A DNA stretch of 64,000 nucleotides from Glycine soja (Eukaryota > Streptophyta > Magnoliopsida > Fabales > Fabaceae). Below, piece by piece: positions 1 through 10,983 of this stretch (its first letter is position 1; each line of letters opens with the position of its first letter). The stretch covers positions 33,639,112 through 33,703,111 of the forward strand of contig NC_041002.1 in the NCBI RefSeq assembly GCF_004193775.1, in the 5' to 3' direction. A program made the position numbers and the translations under genes. The notes below the pieces were generated by a model that was given only the letters and a program-made list of their open reading frames with translations, was not told where the DNA came from and did not search any database.

Positions 1-831
1 TCTCAAAATCCCTCAAGGGGAGAACCAAACCCAGAACATCAAAGAAACAACGGTACACAAAAAAGAAGGGTGGACTACCAACCATTGCCCTCAAAAAAGG
101 GAAATCGTCACTCCCACAAGCTTGGATGGCTATCTTGCAAGAGTCCTCAAGGCTTGCCAACCACAATTGGCGTTGCAGAGTAGCAATGCTCGCCGCAAAA
201 GTGATTTAGAACCGATACTTTAAAACATCTTATCTCACCCATTCATAGCCAGCAACAGTAAAAGGACGATGGTGACCCAGCACTGTGGTTACGCTGCACA
301 TAGGGGGATGCCCTATCGTCCCTACCACCACTCTTCCTTGCCCCTAAGAACAGAAGGGAGACGAATTATGGTGATCAAAACAGGTTCCCCAACGGGAGAA
401 GCAGCGGAAGGCTACACCCTCCCATGAAAGTAAGAAGTGCCTTCATCAGCATGGTGTGAAACCCTCAACCTCTCCAAGGAAGAGGAGTCGCTATCAGAAG
501 CCCCACGATGAGTCTCCTCTGAGGAGAAACTGCTAATGGAGATGACCTTTCGGTCCACCAGGGGTTGCTAAATTGAACCCCCGAAGTCACTACCGCCAAT
601 GCCTATGGCAGAATTAGAGATGAAAGAAGACATTATCAAAGAGAATATCTTGAAAAGTGAATAAGACAAAGGAAGAAGAAGAGGAATTGAAAATCGTGAG
701 CATGAGAAGAAAAAAGATTCTAAGAGAGAGATAGCAAAAATTTGAAAAGAGTGACGATCATAAATCAAACATCCACTCCATTTAAAGTGGAGGCAGACTC
801 TTCGGTAACTGGTGGGAGCTGAAATGGCGCC
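1..831 (-). pseudogene. Gypsy-type retroelement first-ORF remnant
   Basis: Read on the minus strand, a motif similar to GGCGCC-type primer-site flanks (814-831) is followed by an AT-rich leader, then a degenerate reading frame with serine/aspartate-rich stretches. At its far end (about 75-3) the reading PFFFVYRCFFDVLGLVL resembles the N-terminal domain of legume gypsy-type elements (Pfam Transposase_28-like), recalled rather than searched. Stops and frameshifts break the frame many times, so no product is expected. The element continues past the window start. Confidence is limited because only one motif is well preserved. Confidence 0.4.
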
Positions 832-1341
832 CTAAAATTTTGCACCACAATGCAACTCCACTCACCCACGATTCGCATCTCCAGTAGGTGTCCACTCCAT
901 GAGTAACACGTATGTAAGAGTATTGCGCATGCACTGCACTGCACTTGCTTGCAACAATAAGAAAAATGAAGCATTTGTTTTCAATACATTCTATAACGGT
1001 CAAAAAAGGGTAGAGTTGTCAAATACAGAGGCCTCCCGCACCTGACACGTTAGACCTCGCCTGCAAAATCAAAAGTATGTCCACCATGGGAAAACTTGAC
1101 ACAAGTAGCTCGGACAACACTTGTCTAGGCTGGGGGGGCTTGACAAGCCTCACTGATCTACAACTCTTGCACTTGTCAAGGTTACTACTCTCGATACCAA
1201 ACAACTTTTGTTCATGATTTGGGGTTTGAAAAACTCGAGACCCTCTTACTTGACAAGGCTACTACCCCAGACATCAAATAATCTCCTTTAACACTGACAA
1301 CCTCTTCCGCCCGAAAGCTGGCTCAGAACTTGGAGGGCTTA

Positions 1342-1861
1342 TGTGTTGTCTAGGGTCCACAAAATACTCATGGCAAGCTATCTGGCACTCTAAGACACAT
1401 GTCAACCCTCCATGTTAGCCCTGGCACGGGAGCATGGACGTCATGCCCTTAGTATCCTGGCTCTTATCTGACAGGTTATCTCTAACCACTTTATTATTTG
1501 ATATATTGCAATCTCCTTATCATATGGAAGGAATTCAATTATCTCTAAGCCACACATTATCTATAAGCCACAATTATCCAATGGCTATTATCCACAGGTC
1601 GATAATTATCTACAAGAGTTGTTACATCACTATAATAGACCCTACAAACAAAGACTCGCAGCTCCCTCTCCACTCAATTAGTACCAGCTTCCATCTCATT
1701 CTTTTCATACTCTCTTGCTCTCATAACTCACGTACTTACATGAGCATCAGAGTAGTTTGTTTTGCAGGTCCCCCTTTTATCCTCTTAACAAATATCACTC
1801 TCAGTTCGATGTGCAAGATCTAGGAGTCCACCTTAGCCACTCTTAGCTCCGGGTTTTGGCA
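1342..1861 (+). mobile_element. LTR-like remnant, Tat-type gypsy
   Basis: The block starts TGTGTTGTC after a purine-rich stretch (cttggagggctt, about 1329-1340) and ends near ggca at 1861. Inside, the phrase catgagcatcagagtagttt followed by tgcaggtccccc (about 1738-1774) is typical of the R/U5 part of legume Tat-lineage LTRs. No second copy lies in the window, so both edges are estimates. It reads on the plus strand, opposite to the coding remnant at 1-831, so the two may belong to different elements. Confidence 0.35.
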
Positions 1862-2680
1862 AGTATATATATATGAGGTTGATATGTTCTTCAGTTTTTG
1901 ATTTTTTTATCTCTCTGAGGATCCAAATACTATCACCTAAAATGTCACATTTGTCGTCATTGCATTACTCTTTCAAAGGTTTTTGTTACCAATTAGTCTT
2001 TCAAAAAAAGTTCAATCTACAAGATTTTGTAACAAAATTAGTTCTTATAATTTATGCCACAAGGAATAAATAAGCTTTTAGTCATCACTAAGTGTATGGA
2101 TTAACTGATTTGAGATTATTTCAGCTTAATTAATTAATAATTTTATGTTCAAGTCTGATATACGATTGTGTTAGATACTTAGAAATAAAATTTCATCGCC
2201 CACAAAAATTTTACTTGACTTGAGTAGGACTATGGTCTACACTATATATATATATATATATAATTGCAATATTATATATAATGTTAGTTCTTAATGTCTC
2301 AAAAATAATATTCTATTTTCTTCTCATCTATAAAAATGTTAGATATTACTGTCGATGTTTCGTGTTTTAAGCGATGATGAGACATTGAACTTATTTGTTC
2401 TTTGTTTTGTTCTTCATCTTCTTGTTCGTTCCTTTTGGTATAGGGTTGAAACACGAGACAGAAGTGGGTGACATGAGTGGAGTGGCTCGTGGAGCCTTGT
2501 CGTAAGCCCAAGGCAGTCTCAAGGGTGTGGTAGACAGATCTAAGGAAAAGATATGTTTGGAAAGAACATAAATTTTAAAAATATGGACAGGTCGTCAAAT
2601 TTTAACTAGGTAGGTTGGTTTTTCGGAGAAAATGAGTCCCATGCTTTAGCATTTCTCTGAATATACAAATATTTTAGAGA
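1862..2680. other. Intergenic, no gene seen
   Basis: AT-rich sequence with short chance ORFs only. It includes a TA microsatellite at 2243-2262. Nothing with protein similarity or a gene-like structure was recognised. Confidence 0.5.
2243..2262. repeat. (TA)n microsatellite
   Basis: About ten perfect TA units. Confidence 0.9.
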
Positions 2681-2683
2681 TTT

Positions 2684-3063
2684 CACTACTAGAATTTATA
2701 GATTTAACATCGCATAATTAACATCGGTTTTTCAATAAATCGATGTTAACAAGAGCACGATGACATTTTCGTAAATAAATTGAGTTAATTCACATTGATT
2801 TTGAAAAAAACGATGTTAACTAGTTGATGTTAACATCGGTTTTTTAAAAACTCGATGTTAACATTAATTTGTTAACATCGGTTTATCTAAAACCGATGTT
2901 AAGTTTAGAACGTTAGCATCGGTTATTGAAAAATTGATGTTAACATCAACTAGTTATCAACAGTTTTTTAAAAACCAATGTTAACATCAACTAGTTAACA
3001 GTAGTTTTTTAAGAACCGATGTTAACATCAACTAGTTAACATCCATTTTTTTTTAAAATAACC
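2684..3063. repeat. CACTA-1 left subterminal repeats
   Basis: About eight imperfect palindromes of roughly 30 bp, each of the form TTAACATCGGTTTTT..AAAAACCGATGTTAA, spaced about 40 bp apart. In En/Spm-type elements such motifs are the binding sites of the TNPA-type protein. Each unit could also fold as a small hairpin. Confidence 0.85.
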
Positions 3064-3600
3064 AATGTTGTATCATTCATAACTTAAAACCCCAAACACT
3101 TTTCCCCCACGTGCTCAGTCTCGCAAACCCTTTCTCCCTGTCACGACACTACTGCATGTTGCAACATCACTGTCTCCTTGTCACAACACTACATTTTATG
3201 ACCTATCATCGTCGTTTCGTGTCATCATCAACACTGTTCAACCTGGAACTGCTCTGCAATTTAGGGTCGTCACTGCTGCCATGAGATTGAGGTATGTAGT
3301 TGCTTCTTTTTGCTTGTAATTGCGAAAGAAAATATTCATCCTGCTTGTAATTGTTGGGTCGTTTTGTTTTTATTTTTGCTTGTAATTGGGTCTGCATAGG
3401 AGTTTCACATTTGGAGTTGAGAACATGATTTTTTTTTTTCAATGACTGAGTTAAGAACATGATTATATATTGGTTCTATATTTCACATAATGATTTATTG
3501 AACTTATAGAAAGCGTCAACTAAAATGACAATAAGAATCTTATGTTAGACAAATTTGTTCCAAAAATGGATGGGCTACTTGAATGGATTCACGTGTAAGC
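3064..3600 (+). other. CACTA-1 5' non-coding region
   Basis: Sequence between the left repeats and the inserted retroelement. It is C-rich at 3090-3200 and probably holds the promoter and 5' leader of the element's genes. A possible splice donor (gaggtatgtag) lies near 3290. The edge with the retroelement is only approximate. Confidence 0.45.
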
Positions 3601-4532
3601 TAGATTAGTTTATTCTAAGGATTCAAAAGGTGACTTTCTATAGTTCCACTATTCAATGGGTCCCTATTTTGTTCTATCTATATCTTCAAATTGAGGAACA
3701 GAAGCATAAAGGTAGTGTCTAAAAGCTTTTTGTCTAGTAAGGTAAATATGGGTTAGTCCTTTCATGGTTTTTTCTGGCTACTGAGTATTGAGATCTTGAC
3801 CCACACTTATTCCCAAAACAATTCCAAAGCTCCAAAATTCCTTAAGGGTAGGGTGAGATCATGGTTTTTCACTTAAGGCTTGTAATGAGCTTCAAAACAA
3901 AGAAAGGGGAACATAGGCTCAAAGGGGCTATCAAAGGAATTAATTCAAGGTAGGCTCATTTGGCTAGAGGCTTATAAGAACAAAATGCCTAAATCATCTC
4001 CCAACATGCATGTGAAGCAAGAAGTATCAACAAGAGTCAAGCCAAGGCTATTGTGCAAGCAATCAATGGGGCAAAACGCACTGAATAAAATAGATGATGA
4101 TGGCTCAAATTCTCACCAAGGTTAAATCTATCACTTCCAATTCGAACTTTCAAAACTATCTTGACATGCAGAGAAAAACAAGGATTTCAATTCATAAAAT
4201 GCCAAGAAACTCCTATTTCAAAAACAATTACCCATTCCCTGTACATAACCTATAATTCAAAGAGAAACATGCAATGTTGTACATAAAACATAAAACCAAA
4301 ATAACAAAATTAACCTAGAAAACCTAAAAAAATTAAACTAGAAAACCCAAAAAAATTAATCTAGAATACCCAACAAAATTAAAGAACAATCTCCCCCCCC
4401 CCCCCTACACTTAAACAACACATTGTCCTCGATGTAGCACAATCATAAGATCAAGAGCAATCAAAACAATCAATAAAATTGGACAAGTGCAATAAAAGTA
4501 AAGAAGGAGACAAAAAAAGAAAACTCCCTAAG
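3600..4532 (-). other. 3' untranslated region of the Athila-like element
   Basis: Non-coding sequence downstream of integrase. It contains a 13-base poly-C run (4393-4405; poly-G on the element's strand) close to cctacacttaaacaacacat, a context I associate with the 3' part of soybean Athila elements. No LTR follows. Confidence 0.5.
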
Positions 4533-5773
4533 TCATGGCGGAAGAGAAGTCGGGTGAAGTAAGGAGGTCTCCTCCACCACTACATCCACTAAGGAGGGGT
4601 TTATGAGGAATGGTTTCAGCCGATGTCCATTGACCTTGAAGCTCTTATCTGTGGATTCACTTTTGATCTCAACTGTACCATAAGGAAAAACATTAGTCAC
4701 CACAAAAGGACCAATCCACTTTGACCTCAACTTATCACTCATAAGTCTGAGCCTAGAGTTATACAATAAAACTTTCTGTCTAACCACGAAGTCCTTCTTA
4801 GCTATCAAGCTGTCATGGAACTTCTTGGTCTTCTCCTTGTAGAATTTGGATTTCTCATAGGCTTCTAAACGAATCTCATCTAGCTCACTTAGTTGCAACT
4901 TCCTTTCCTCTCCAGCCTGATCAATAGAGGAGTTGTAGGTATTTACAACCCAGTAGGCTTTGTGTTCTATCTCTACAGGAAGATGGCATGCCTTGCCAAA
5001 GGCAACCCGATAAGGCGACATTCCTATGGGTGCTTTGTAGGAAGTCTTATGCGCCCAAAGAGCATCATCCAGCCTGGTGCTCCAATCCTTTCTATTCGGC
5101 TGCACAATCTTCTCTAAGATCATTTTTATCTCCCTGTTTGAAATCTCAGCCTGCCTATTAGTTTGGGGGTGGTAAGGTGTGGAAATTATGTGCACGACCC
5201 TATACTTTTTAAGCAAGGCATACATGGATCTCTTACAAAAATGGGTGCCTTGATCACTAACGATGGCTCTAGGGACTCCAAACCTGCAAAACAGATTAGA
5301 TCTAACAAAATCCACAACAACCTTAGCATCATTAGTTTTGGTGGGTTTGGCTTCCACCCATTTTGAAACATAATCAACAGCAAGGAGAATATAAACAAAA
5401 CCAAAAGAGACAGGGAAAGGCCCCATAAAATCTATACCCCAAACATCAAACACCTCACAGAATAACATAGGTTGTTGAGGCATTTGTTGACTCCATGAAA
5501 GTGATCCGCCTACTCTCTGACAAGGCTCACAAGTGCTACAGATTCTCCATGCATCCTTGAAGATGGTGGGCTAATAGAAATCGTAGTCAAGCATCTTGCG
5601 AGTTGTCCTTTGTATGCCAAGATGGCCACCTGGTGCGGAAGAATGATAGAATTGCAGGACTGAGTCAATCTCATGGTCTGGAATGCATCTCCTAATAACC
5701 TAGTTACTGCATAACTTCCACAAATAGGGGTCATCCCAAATATAATGCTTAGCATCGCTCTTAATTTTATCAT
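4533..5773 (-). pseudogene. Integrase of the Athila-like element
   Basis: The integrase would insert the cDNA copy into the genome. The core and C-terminal part form an open frame from 5483 to 4533 (316 codons). The catalytic DD35E triad is visible: D in [10 protein letters not shown] in VSDQGTHF, and E in TNRQAE with 35 residues between the last two. The usual TNGQAE reads TNRQAE here. A GPF(V/I)V-type C-terminal segment follows ([20 protein letters not shown]). Upstream the HHCC zinc-binding part can be read in the same direction (FYHSSAPGGHLG and CSTCEPC, about 5640-5520), but at least two stops interrupt it. Confidence 0.85.
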
Positions 5774-5821
5774 TTTGAGCTTTAGATGCTAAGGGAGGAA
5801 AAACAGAAGCAACCAAATAAT

Positions 5822-6283
5822 TCACAAATTAGCAAACCAGGGAGGGGGGAAGGAATAAAAAATACTATACAGAATGAACAAATGGTCATCCGGAAAATCA
5901 TCCCGAATGGGTGAGTCCTCAGACACGCGCTCAATTCTACTTAGATGGTCAGCCACGAGGTTCTGTGCACCGCTCCAATCACGAATCTCCAAATTAAACT
6001 CTTGGAGCCAAAGCATCCACCTGATCAATCTAGGCTTTGATTCAGCCTTCTTCAACAGGTACTTCAGAATTGCATAGTCAGTATAAACAATAACACGAGT
6101 ACCAAGTAAATATGAACGAAATTTCTCAAGAGCAAAAACTATCGCTAATAGCTCCTTCTCTATGGTAGTGTAATTTGCTTGAGCAGCATCCAAAGTTCTA
6201 GAATTGTAGTAGATCACCCAAGACAGCTTATCAATCTTTAGAGCAAGGACAGCCCCCAATGCGTAATTGGATGCATCGCACAT
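5822..6283 (-). pseudogene. RNase H domain of the Athila-like element
   Basis: RNase H removes the RNA strand during reverse transcription. The 153-codon frame opens with [13 protein letters not shown] (first catalytic Asp), continues through [17 protein letters not shown] (catalytic Glu) and [12 protein letters not shown] (catalytic Asp), and ends with the linker ADHLSR found before gypsy integrases. The junction to the upstream RT frame near 6283-6300 is frameshifted, so this stretch could not be made as part of a full polyprotein. Confidence 0.82.
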
Positions 6284-6678
6284 TAGCTCAAATAGGGCTG
6301 TCCAATCAGGTGCCTAAATGATAGGGTGGTAGTCACCGCACGCTTGAGGCAATCAAAAGCCTCTTTGCATCGGTCATCAAAATCAAACTCTGCCTCCTTT
6401 TGCAGCAGATTGGATAGTCGAAGGGCCACTTTGCTAAAATCCTTGATAAAGCGCCTATAAAACCCTACATGACAAAGAAAAGAATGAACCTCTCGCACGC
6501 AAGAAGGGTAAGGCAATTGTGAAATGACATCTATTTTTGTAGGGTCTACCTCTATGCCCCTACTGGAAATGATAAGCCCTAAAACTATACCTTGTTCTAC
6601 CATGAAGTGACATTTTTCAAAATTCAGCACAAGGTTAGTTTCAATGCATCTACTAAGAACTCTATCCAGACTATCCAA
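6283..6678 (-). pseudogene. Reverse transcriptase thumb/connection, Athila-like
   Basis: This frame holds the C-terminal half of the reverse transcriptase: LNFEKCHFMVEQGIVLG (typically NWEKCHFMV) and the connection motif HVGFYRRFIKDFS (usually GHAGFYRRFIKDFS). A stop just upstream at about 6700 separates it from the catalytic half, and the frame is lost just before the RNase H domain. Confidence 0.8.
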
Positions 6679-6699
6679 ACATGTATCAAAAGAGGATCC

Positions 6700-7209
6700 T
6701 TAAACAGTAAAATCACCCATAAACACCTCTATGCAACGCTCTAAAAAGTCATTGAAAATGCTAAGCATACACCGCTGGAAGGTACCAGGGGTGTTGCATA
6801 GGCCAAAGGGCATCCTCCTATAGGCAAAAGTGCCAAAGGGACAGGTGAATATGGTCTTTTCTTGATCCTCAGGAGCAATATGAATTTGTAAATAACCAGA
6901 AAAACCATCAAGAAAACAGTAATGAGACTTACCTGCCAAGTGCTCAAGAATTTGATCAATGAATGACAGGGGAAAATGATCTTTTCTGGTTACCTGGTTC
7001 AACCTCCTATAATCAATGCAGACTCGCCAGCTGTTCTGCACTCTTGTGGGGATAAGCTTGTCCCTCTCATTCTTGATTACTGTGAGGCCTGTCTTCTTAG
7101 GAACCACTTGGACTGGACTCACCCACTGGCTATCAGAAATGGGGTAGATGATTCCAGCTTGTAAGAGCTTGGTCACTTCCTTTTTCACCACATCTAGAAT
7201 GACGGGGTT
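6700..7209 (-). pseudogene. Reverse transcriptase catalytic half, Athila-like
   Basis: The frame contains the expected RT blocks in order: LLQAGIIYPISDSQWVSPVQ, WRVCIDYRRLNQVTRKDHFP, FLDGFSGYLQI and MPFGLCNTPGTFQRCM. The catalytic box, normally FMDDF in this family, reads FMGDF (ggt gat on the minus strand, near 6712): the first of the two metal-binding aspartates is a glycine. A TGA stop at about 7212-7210 separates it from the upstream protease frame in the same phase. Confidence 0.85.
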
Positions 7210-7212
7210 GAG

Positions 7213-8724
7213 TCACCGTTGTGGCTGCCTCACTGGCTTAGCTCCATCCTCTAAAAGTATCCTATGCATGTAGGTAGATGGGCTAATACTAGGAATGTCT
7301 ACTAAAGTCCATCCGATAGCTTTCTTGTGCTTCTTGGGAACTAGCAACAACTTCTCCTCTTGCTCAGTAGCAAGGGAGGCAAAGATGATCATTGGAAATT
7401 TTTCCTTGTCCTCCAAGTAAGCATATTTGAGGGTTGCTGTTAAGGGCTTCAACTCTGGTGTGGGTGGTGGCTGAATAGTGGGAGGAACCAGGGTAGGAGA
7501 AGAAGAAGGTTCATCAGCTTGTACCTCATAAAGCAAGTCAGAAGTATATGTACTTCCTACAACATGGTTAGTGCATTCTGACTCTAAAAAATCAACATCA
7601 AGAGGTACAACACCAAGAAAATCAAAACCAGACTCAAATTCAGATTCATTCTCAGCATAAAAATCAGATACAAGATCAAATTCAAACTCAGATTCAGATT
7701 CAATGCATAAGGAATGACAAGTATATAGATTAGATAAAAATGGATGTTTCCTACCATGAAGAACAGAATCAAAATCAAACATATAATCATCAACAATTTG
7801 ATCAATTATCTCGGCACGAAAAATAGAATGATCCTCAGATGGATGTTTCATGGCATCAAGAATGTTAAAATGAACAACAATATCACCAAATTCCATAGAC
7901 AATGTGCCAGCATAAACATCTATCTTGGTTTGGGTTGTTTTCATAAATGGCCTGCCTAAAATAATTGGAACTGAGCCATGGGAAAATCCCTCTTCCATAT
8001 TAAGAACATAAAAATCAACCGGAAAAATAAGTTCACCAACTCGAACCAGCACATCCTCTATGAAACCTGCGGGGTAAGCAACACTTCTATTTGCCAAATG
8101 AATCACCACATCTATAGACTGCAAGGGTCCAAGAGATAAAGAATTGAAAATGGATAGAGGCATGACACTAACTGATGCTCCTAGATCTAGTATGGCATTC
8201 TCAAATTTATTGTTCCCAATAATGCAAGGTATATAGAAAGTACCTAGGTCCTTACATTTCTCAGGAATGTGAGGAACAAATTTACCTATCAATGCTGACA
8301 CATTTCTGCCCATGCTAATCCTTTCATTGCCATTGAGATTCCTTTTGTGGGTGCACAGCTCCTTTAGAAACTTGGCATATCTTGGAATCTGCTTGATGGC
8401 ATCTAGCAGAGGTATGTTCACCTCTACATTCCTGAAGGTCTCCAAGATCTCCTTTTCCACTTCTTCCATTTTTTTGTTTGGAATTGCTATAGGTGGGAAT
8501 GGAAGAGGGATAGAAGGCTGCTGCAAGTCAGAACTACTAGAAGAAGGTCCACCTGCATGAAAATTTTTGTTAGCTCCCTCATGATCAGGGAGCTTCCTCT
8601 TTTGTGCAACTATCTCATCCTCTTTTTTAGGTGTAGAATAAAGCTTGACAGGTGCGGGTGCAGGTGCTGCTACTGGTGGAGGCACTTGAATTTGGTTGCC
8701 AGACCTCAAGGTGATGGCACTCAC
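7213..8724 (-). CDS. Aspartic protease and linker, Athila-like
   Basis: A 503-codon open frame. The N-terminal part is a proline-rich linker; the middle holds the retroviral-type protease with AILDLGASVSVMPLS as its active-site Asp segment and IILGRPFMKT as the conserved C-terminal segment. An acidic linker rich in E, S and F follows, then the start of the reverse transcriptase (EDGAKPVRQPQR) just before a stop. The frame differs from gag upstream, so expression as one polyprotein would need repair or frameshifting. It is open but probably not functional as part of a broken element. Confidence 0.8.
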   Translation of the reverse strand: MSAITLRSGNQIQVPPPVAAPAPAPVKLYSTPKKEDEIVAQKRKLPDHEGANKNFHAGGPSSSSSDLQQPSIPLPFPPIAIPNKKMEEVEKEILETFRNVEVNIPLLDAIKQIPRYAKFLKELCTHKRNLNGNERISMGRNVSALIGKFVPHIPEKCKDLGTFYIPCIIGNNKFENAILDLGASVSVMPLSIFNSLSLGPLQSIDVVIHLANRSVAYPAGFIEDVLVRVGELIFPVDFYVLNMEEGFSHGSVPIILGRPFMKTTQTKIDVYAGTLSMEFGDIVVHFNILDAMKHPSEDHSIFRAEIIDQIVDDYMFDFDSVLHGRKHPFLSNLYTCHSLCIESESEFEFDLVSDFYAENESEFESGFDFLGVVPLDVDFLESECTNHVVGSTYTSDLLYEVQADEPSSSPTLVPPTIQPPPTPELKPLTATLKYAYLEDKEKFPMIIFASLATEQEEKLLLVPKKHKKAIGWTLVDIPSISPSTYMHRILLEDGAKPVRQPQR

Positions 8725-8894
8725 ATTTCTCGAATTCTACACAGTCTGTGAAGGCAATTTGTCAAAATTTTGGGACTGAGCTTGGTTCAATTAAGTAGCC
8801 ATCTTCCCCATCTGATTTGTCAGACTCTGAATGGAGGCTCTTGTCACTTGCTGAAATTGCATATTCTAGATGGTCATTTGCCTCACTAACTCTT

Positions 8895-10199
8895 CTAAGG
8901 AAGGTTGAGGAGGAGCCTCAGTTGCTTGTCTCTTGCTGAAATTGCATATTCTAGAGGGACAGGCTGTTGTTGTCGTGGAGGACTTTTCCATCTCAGATTT
9001 AGATGATTCCTCCAACCTGGATTGTATCTGTTGCTTGAAAGGTCATAATTATTCTGTTGTTGTTGGTTTTGCTGCTGAGGAGGTCTATAATAAATATTTG
9101 TAGCATAAGCTTTAGGTTGCTCATTGACTCCAGATTGTTGCAAAGAATGACAAAGATCTGTATGGTGATATGCAGAAGAACATATACCACAGACTCTTGC
9201 AACAGGTGCAGATTTCTGATTCATGGCAAGTTGAGTTACTAGGTTGACCAAGGCATCAAGTTTTCCCTCAAGCTTTTTATTTTTAGTAGATGAAGAGGAA
9301 TCTGTGGCCACCTCATGGACTCCTTTAAGGACAATAGCATCATTTCTTGCATTGAATTGTTGGGAGTTGGAAGTCATCTTCTCAATCAAATTCCTAGCCT
9401 CAACAGGGGTCATATCACCAAGAGCTCCACCACTGGCAGCATCAATCATACTCCTTTTCATGTTGCTAAGTCCCTCATAGAAATATTGAAGAAGGAGTTG
9501 CTCAGAAATCTGGTGGTGAGGACAGCTTGCACACAATTTCTTGAATCTTTCCCAGTACTCATACAAACTCTCTCCACTAAGTTGTCTGATGCCTGAAATG
9601 TCTTTTCTGATGGCAGTGGTCCTAGATGCAGGGAAGAATTTCTCCAAGAACACCCTCTTAAGGTCATCCCAGCTGAAAATGGATCTGGGAGCAAGGTAGT
9701 ATAGCCAATCTTTTGCCACTCCCTCCAGAGAATGAGGAAAAGCCTTTAGAAAGATATGATCTTCTTGGACATCAGGGGGCTTCATGGTGAAACAAACAAT
9801 ATGGGACTCCTTAAGATTCTTATGAGGATCTTCACCTGCAAGACCATGAAACTTGGGCCACAAATGTATTAGTACAGTCTTAAGAACATATGGAACACCC
9901 TCATCAGGATATTGAATGCACAAGCTTTCATAAGTGAAATTAGGTGCAGCCATCTCCCTAAGAGTCCTCTCACAAGGCAGAGGTTGAGCCATGTTCTCAG
10001 AATGAAAATTAGTAGTTGAATGCTCAAAATCAGAATATTCAGAATCACCGGCAATAGAATACTCATAATGCTCAAAATGCTCACAATGCTCAAAATGCAC
10101 AAAATGATCAGGGAGCACACTATGCCTAACTAATCTATGAAAGGTTCTATCTATTTTAGGATCAAAGGGCTTTAAATCACCTAGATTGCCTCTAGTCAT
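8895..10199 (-). CDS. Gag protein, Athila-like element
   Basis: Gag forms the particle that packages element RNA. The 434-codon frame starts MTRGNLGDLKPFDPK, the usual start of Athila-type gag, about 765 bp downstream of the primer site. The retrotransposon gag core spans about residues 110-260 (LKAFPHSLEGVAKDWLYYL, WDDLKRVFLEKFFPASRT, and LLLQYFYEGL). A zinc knuckle of the C-X2-C-X4-H-X4-C form is present (CGICSSAYHHTDLC). A low-complexity HFEHCEHFEHYEY run near the N-terminus and a Q/N-rich tail are visible. The frame is intact, and the stop at 8895 precedes a short gap before the protease frame. Confidence 0.85.
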   Translation of the reverse strand: MTRGNLGDLKPFDPKIDRTFHRLVRHSVLPDHFVHFEHCEHFEHYEYSIAGDSEYSDFEHSTTNFHSENMAQPLPCERTLREMAAPNFTYESLCIQYPDEGVPYVLKTVLIHLWPKFHGLAGEDPHKNLKESHIVCFTMKPPDVQEDHIFLKAFPHSLEGVAKDWLYYLAPRSIFSWDDLKRVFLEKFFPASRTTAIRKDISGIRQLSGESLYEYWERFKKLCASCPHHQISEQLLLQYFYEGLSNMKRSMIDAASGGALGDMTPVEARNLIEKMTSNSQQFNARNDAIVLKGVHEVATDSSSSTKNKKLEGKLDALVNLVTQLAMNQKSAPVARVCGICSSAYHHTDLCHSLQQSGVNEQPKAYATNIYYRPPQQQNQQQQNNYDLSSNRYNPGWRNHLNLRWKSPPRQQQPVPLEYAISARDKQLRLLLNLP

Positions 10200-10963
10200 G
10201 CACTATATGCAGCAAATAATCTGTTTCTCAACAAGCACCTAACAAGGGGGTAAAACTACAACTATAGTCAAACGATATCCAAATGAGCTGAAATTTTGTG
10301 AGCAACACTCTAAAATCTTGAAAAGATAGCACAAAAATTTTCAGACAAAAATTCAAAGTCTAACTAAAAATGCTTAAGGAAAGTTTAGAAAAATAAGACA
10401 ATAATACTAAAAAAATAAAAAATCAAAAACTTAGTAAACGGATGATTTTTCAAGTTTAAAACGGAAATGGACCACAGGTCAATTTCCACGGCATGGGAAA
10501 TTTTCTTCTACCCCAAATGCATATATAATAATAGTCATTCTGATAACCGGAGTAAAAGTTATGACCGTTTTAAGTTTTGCTAGACACAAGTCCACAAAAT
10601 TTTTTGTCTCTCTCAAATTCAGCCACACCAAGTGCTTCTGGTATTTGTCACACAAAATATGGACCAAAAGAAACTACCACACAAAAAATCAGCAAAAAAT
10701 AACAACTCTAACTATCAAAATAAAAATCATCAATTAAATAGCAAAATCAGTCGCTAGTTCAATCGCTAAACATTGTTCACAACATTACACAAAATCAGTC
10801 GCAATTTTGTGAGCAATTGAAACAGGGAAGCTCTAAATAGGGGACGCGACTGAAATGTGAAACAGAACACTACACAAAACAAAACAAGACACACTCACAC
10901 ACTAAACAACAGAGCTAGACTCAAAACAACTAAACACTATTATGAACCTTTGGACCACTGCTC

Positions 10964-10983
10964 CCCGGCAACGGCGCCAAATT
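10964..10983 (-). other. Primer-binding site, Athila-like
   Basis: Minus-strand TTTGGCGCCGTTGCCGGGGA directly follows the LTR end. This is the tRNA-primed start site for minus-strand DNA and its conserved flank in Athila-type elements. Confidence 0.75.

Noticed and set aside
1434..1823. 129-codon plus-strand ORF
   Set aside because: It lies within the LTR-like block and has no similarity to a known protein; the sequence reads better as LTR.
2713..3063. CRISPR-like array of regular repeats
   Set aside because: The units are palindromic CACTA subterminal repeats in a plant genome, with no unique spacers of fixed length.
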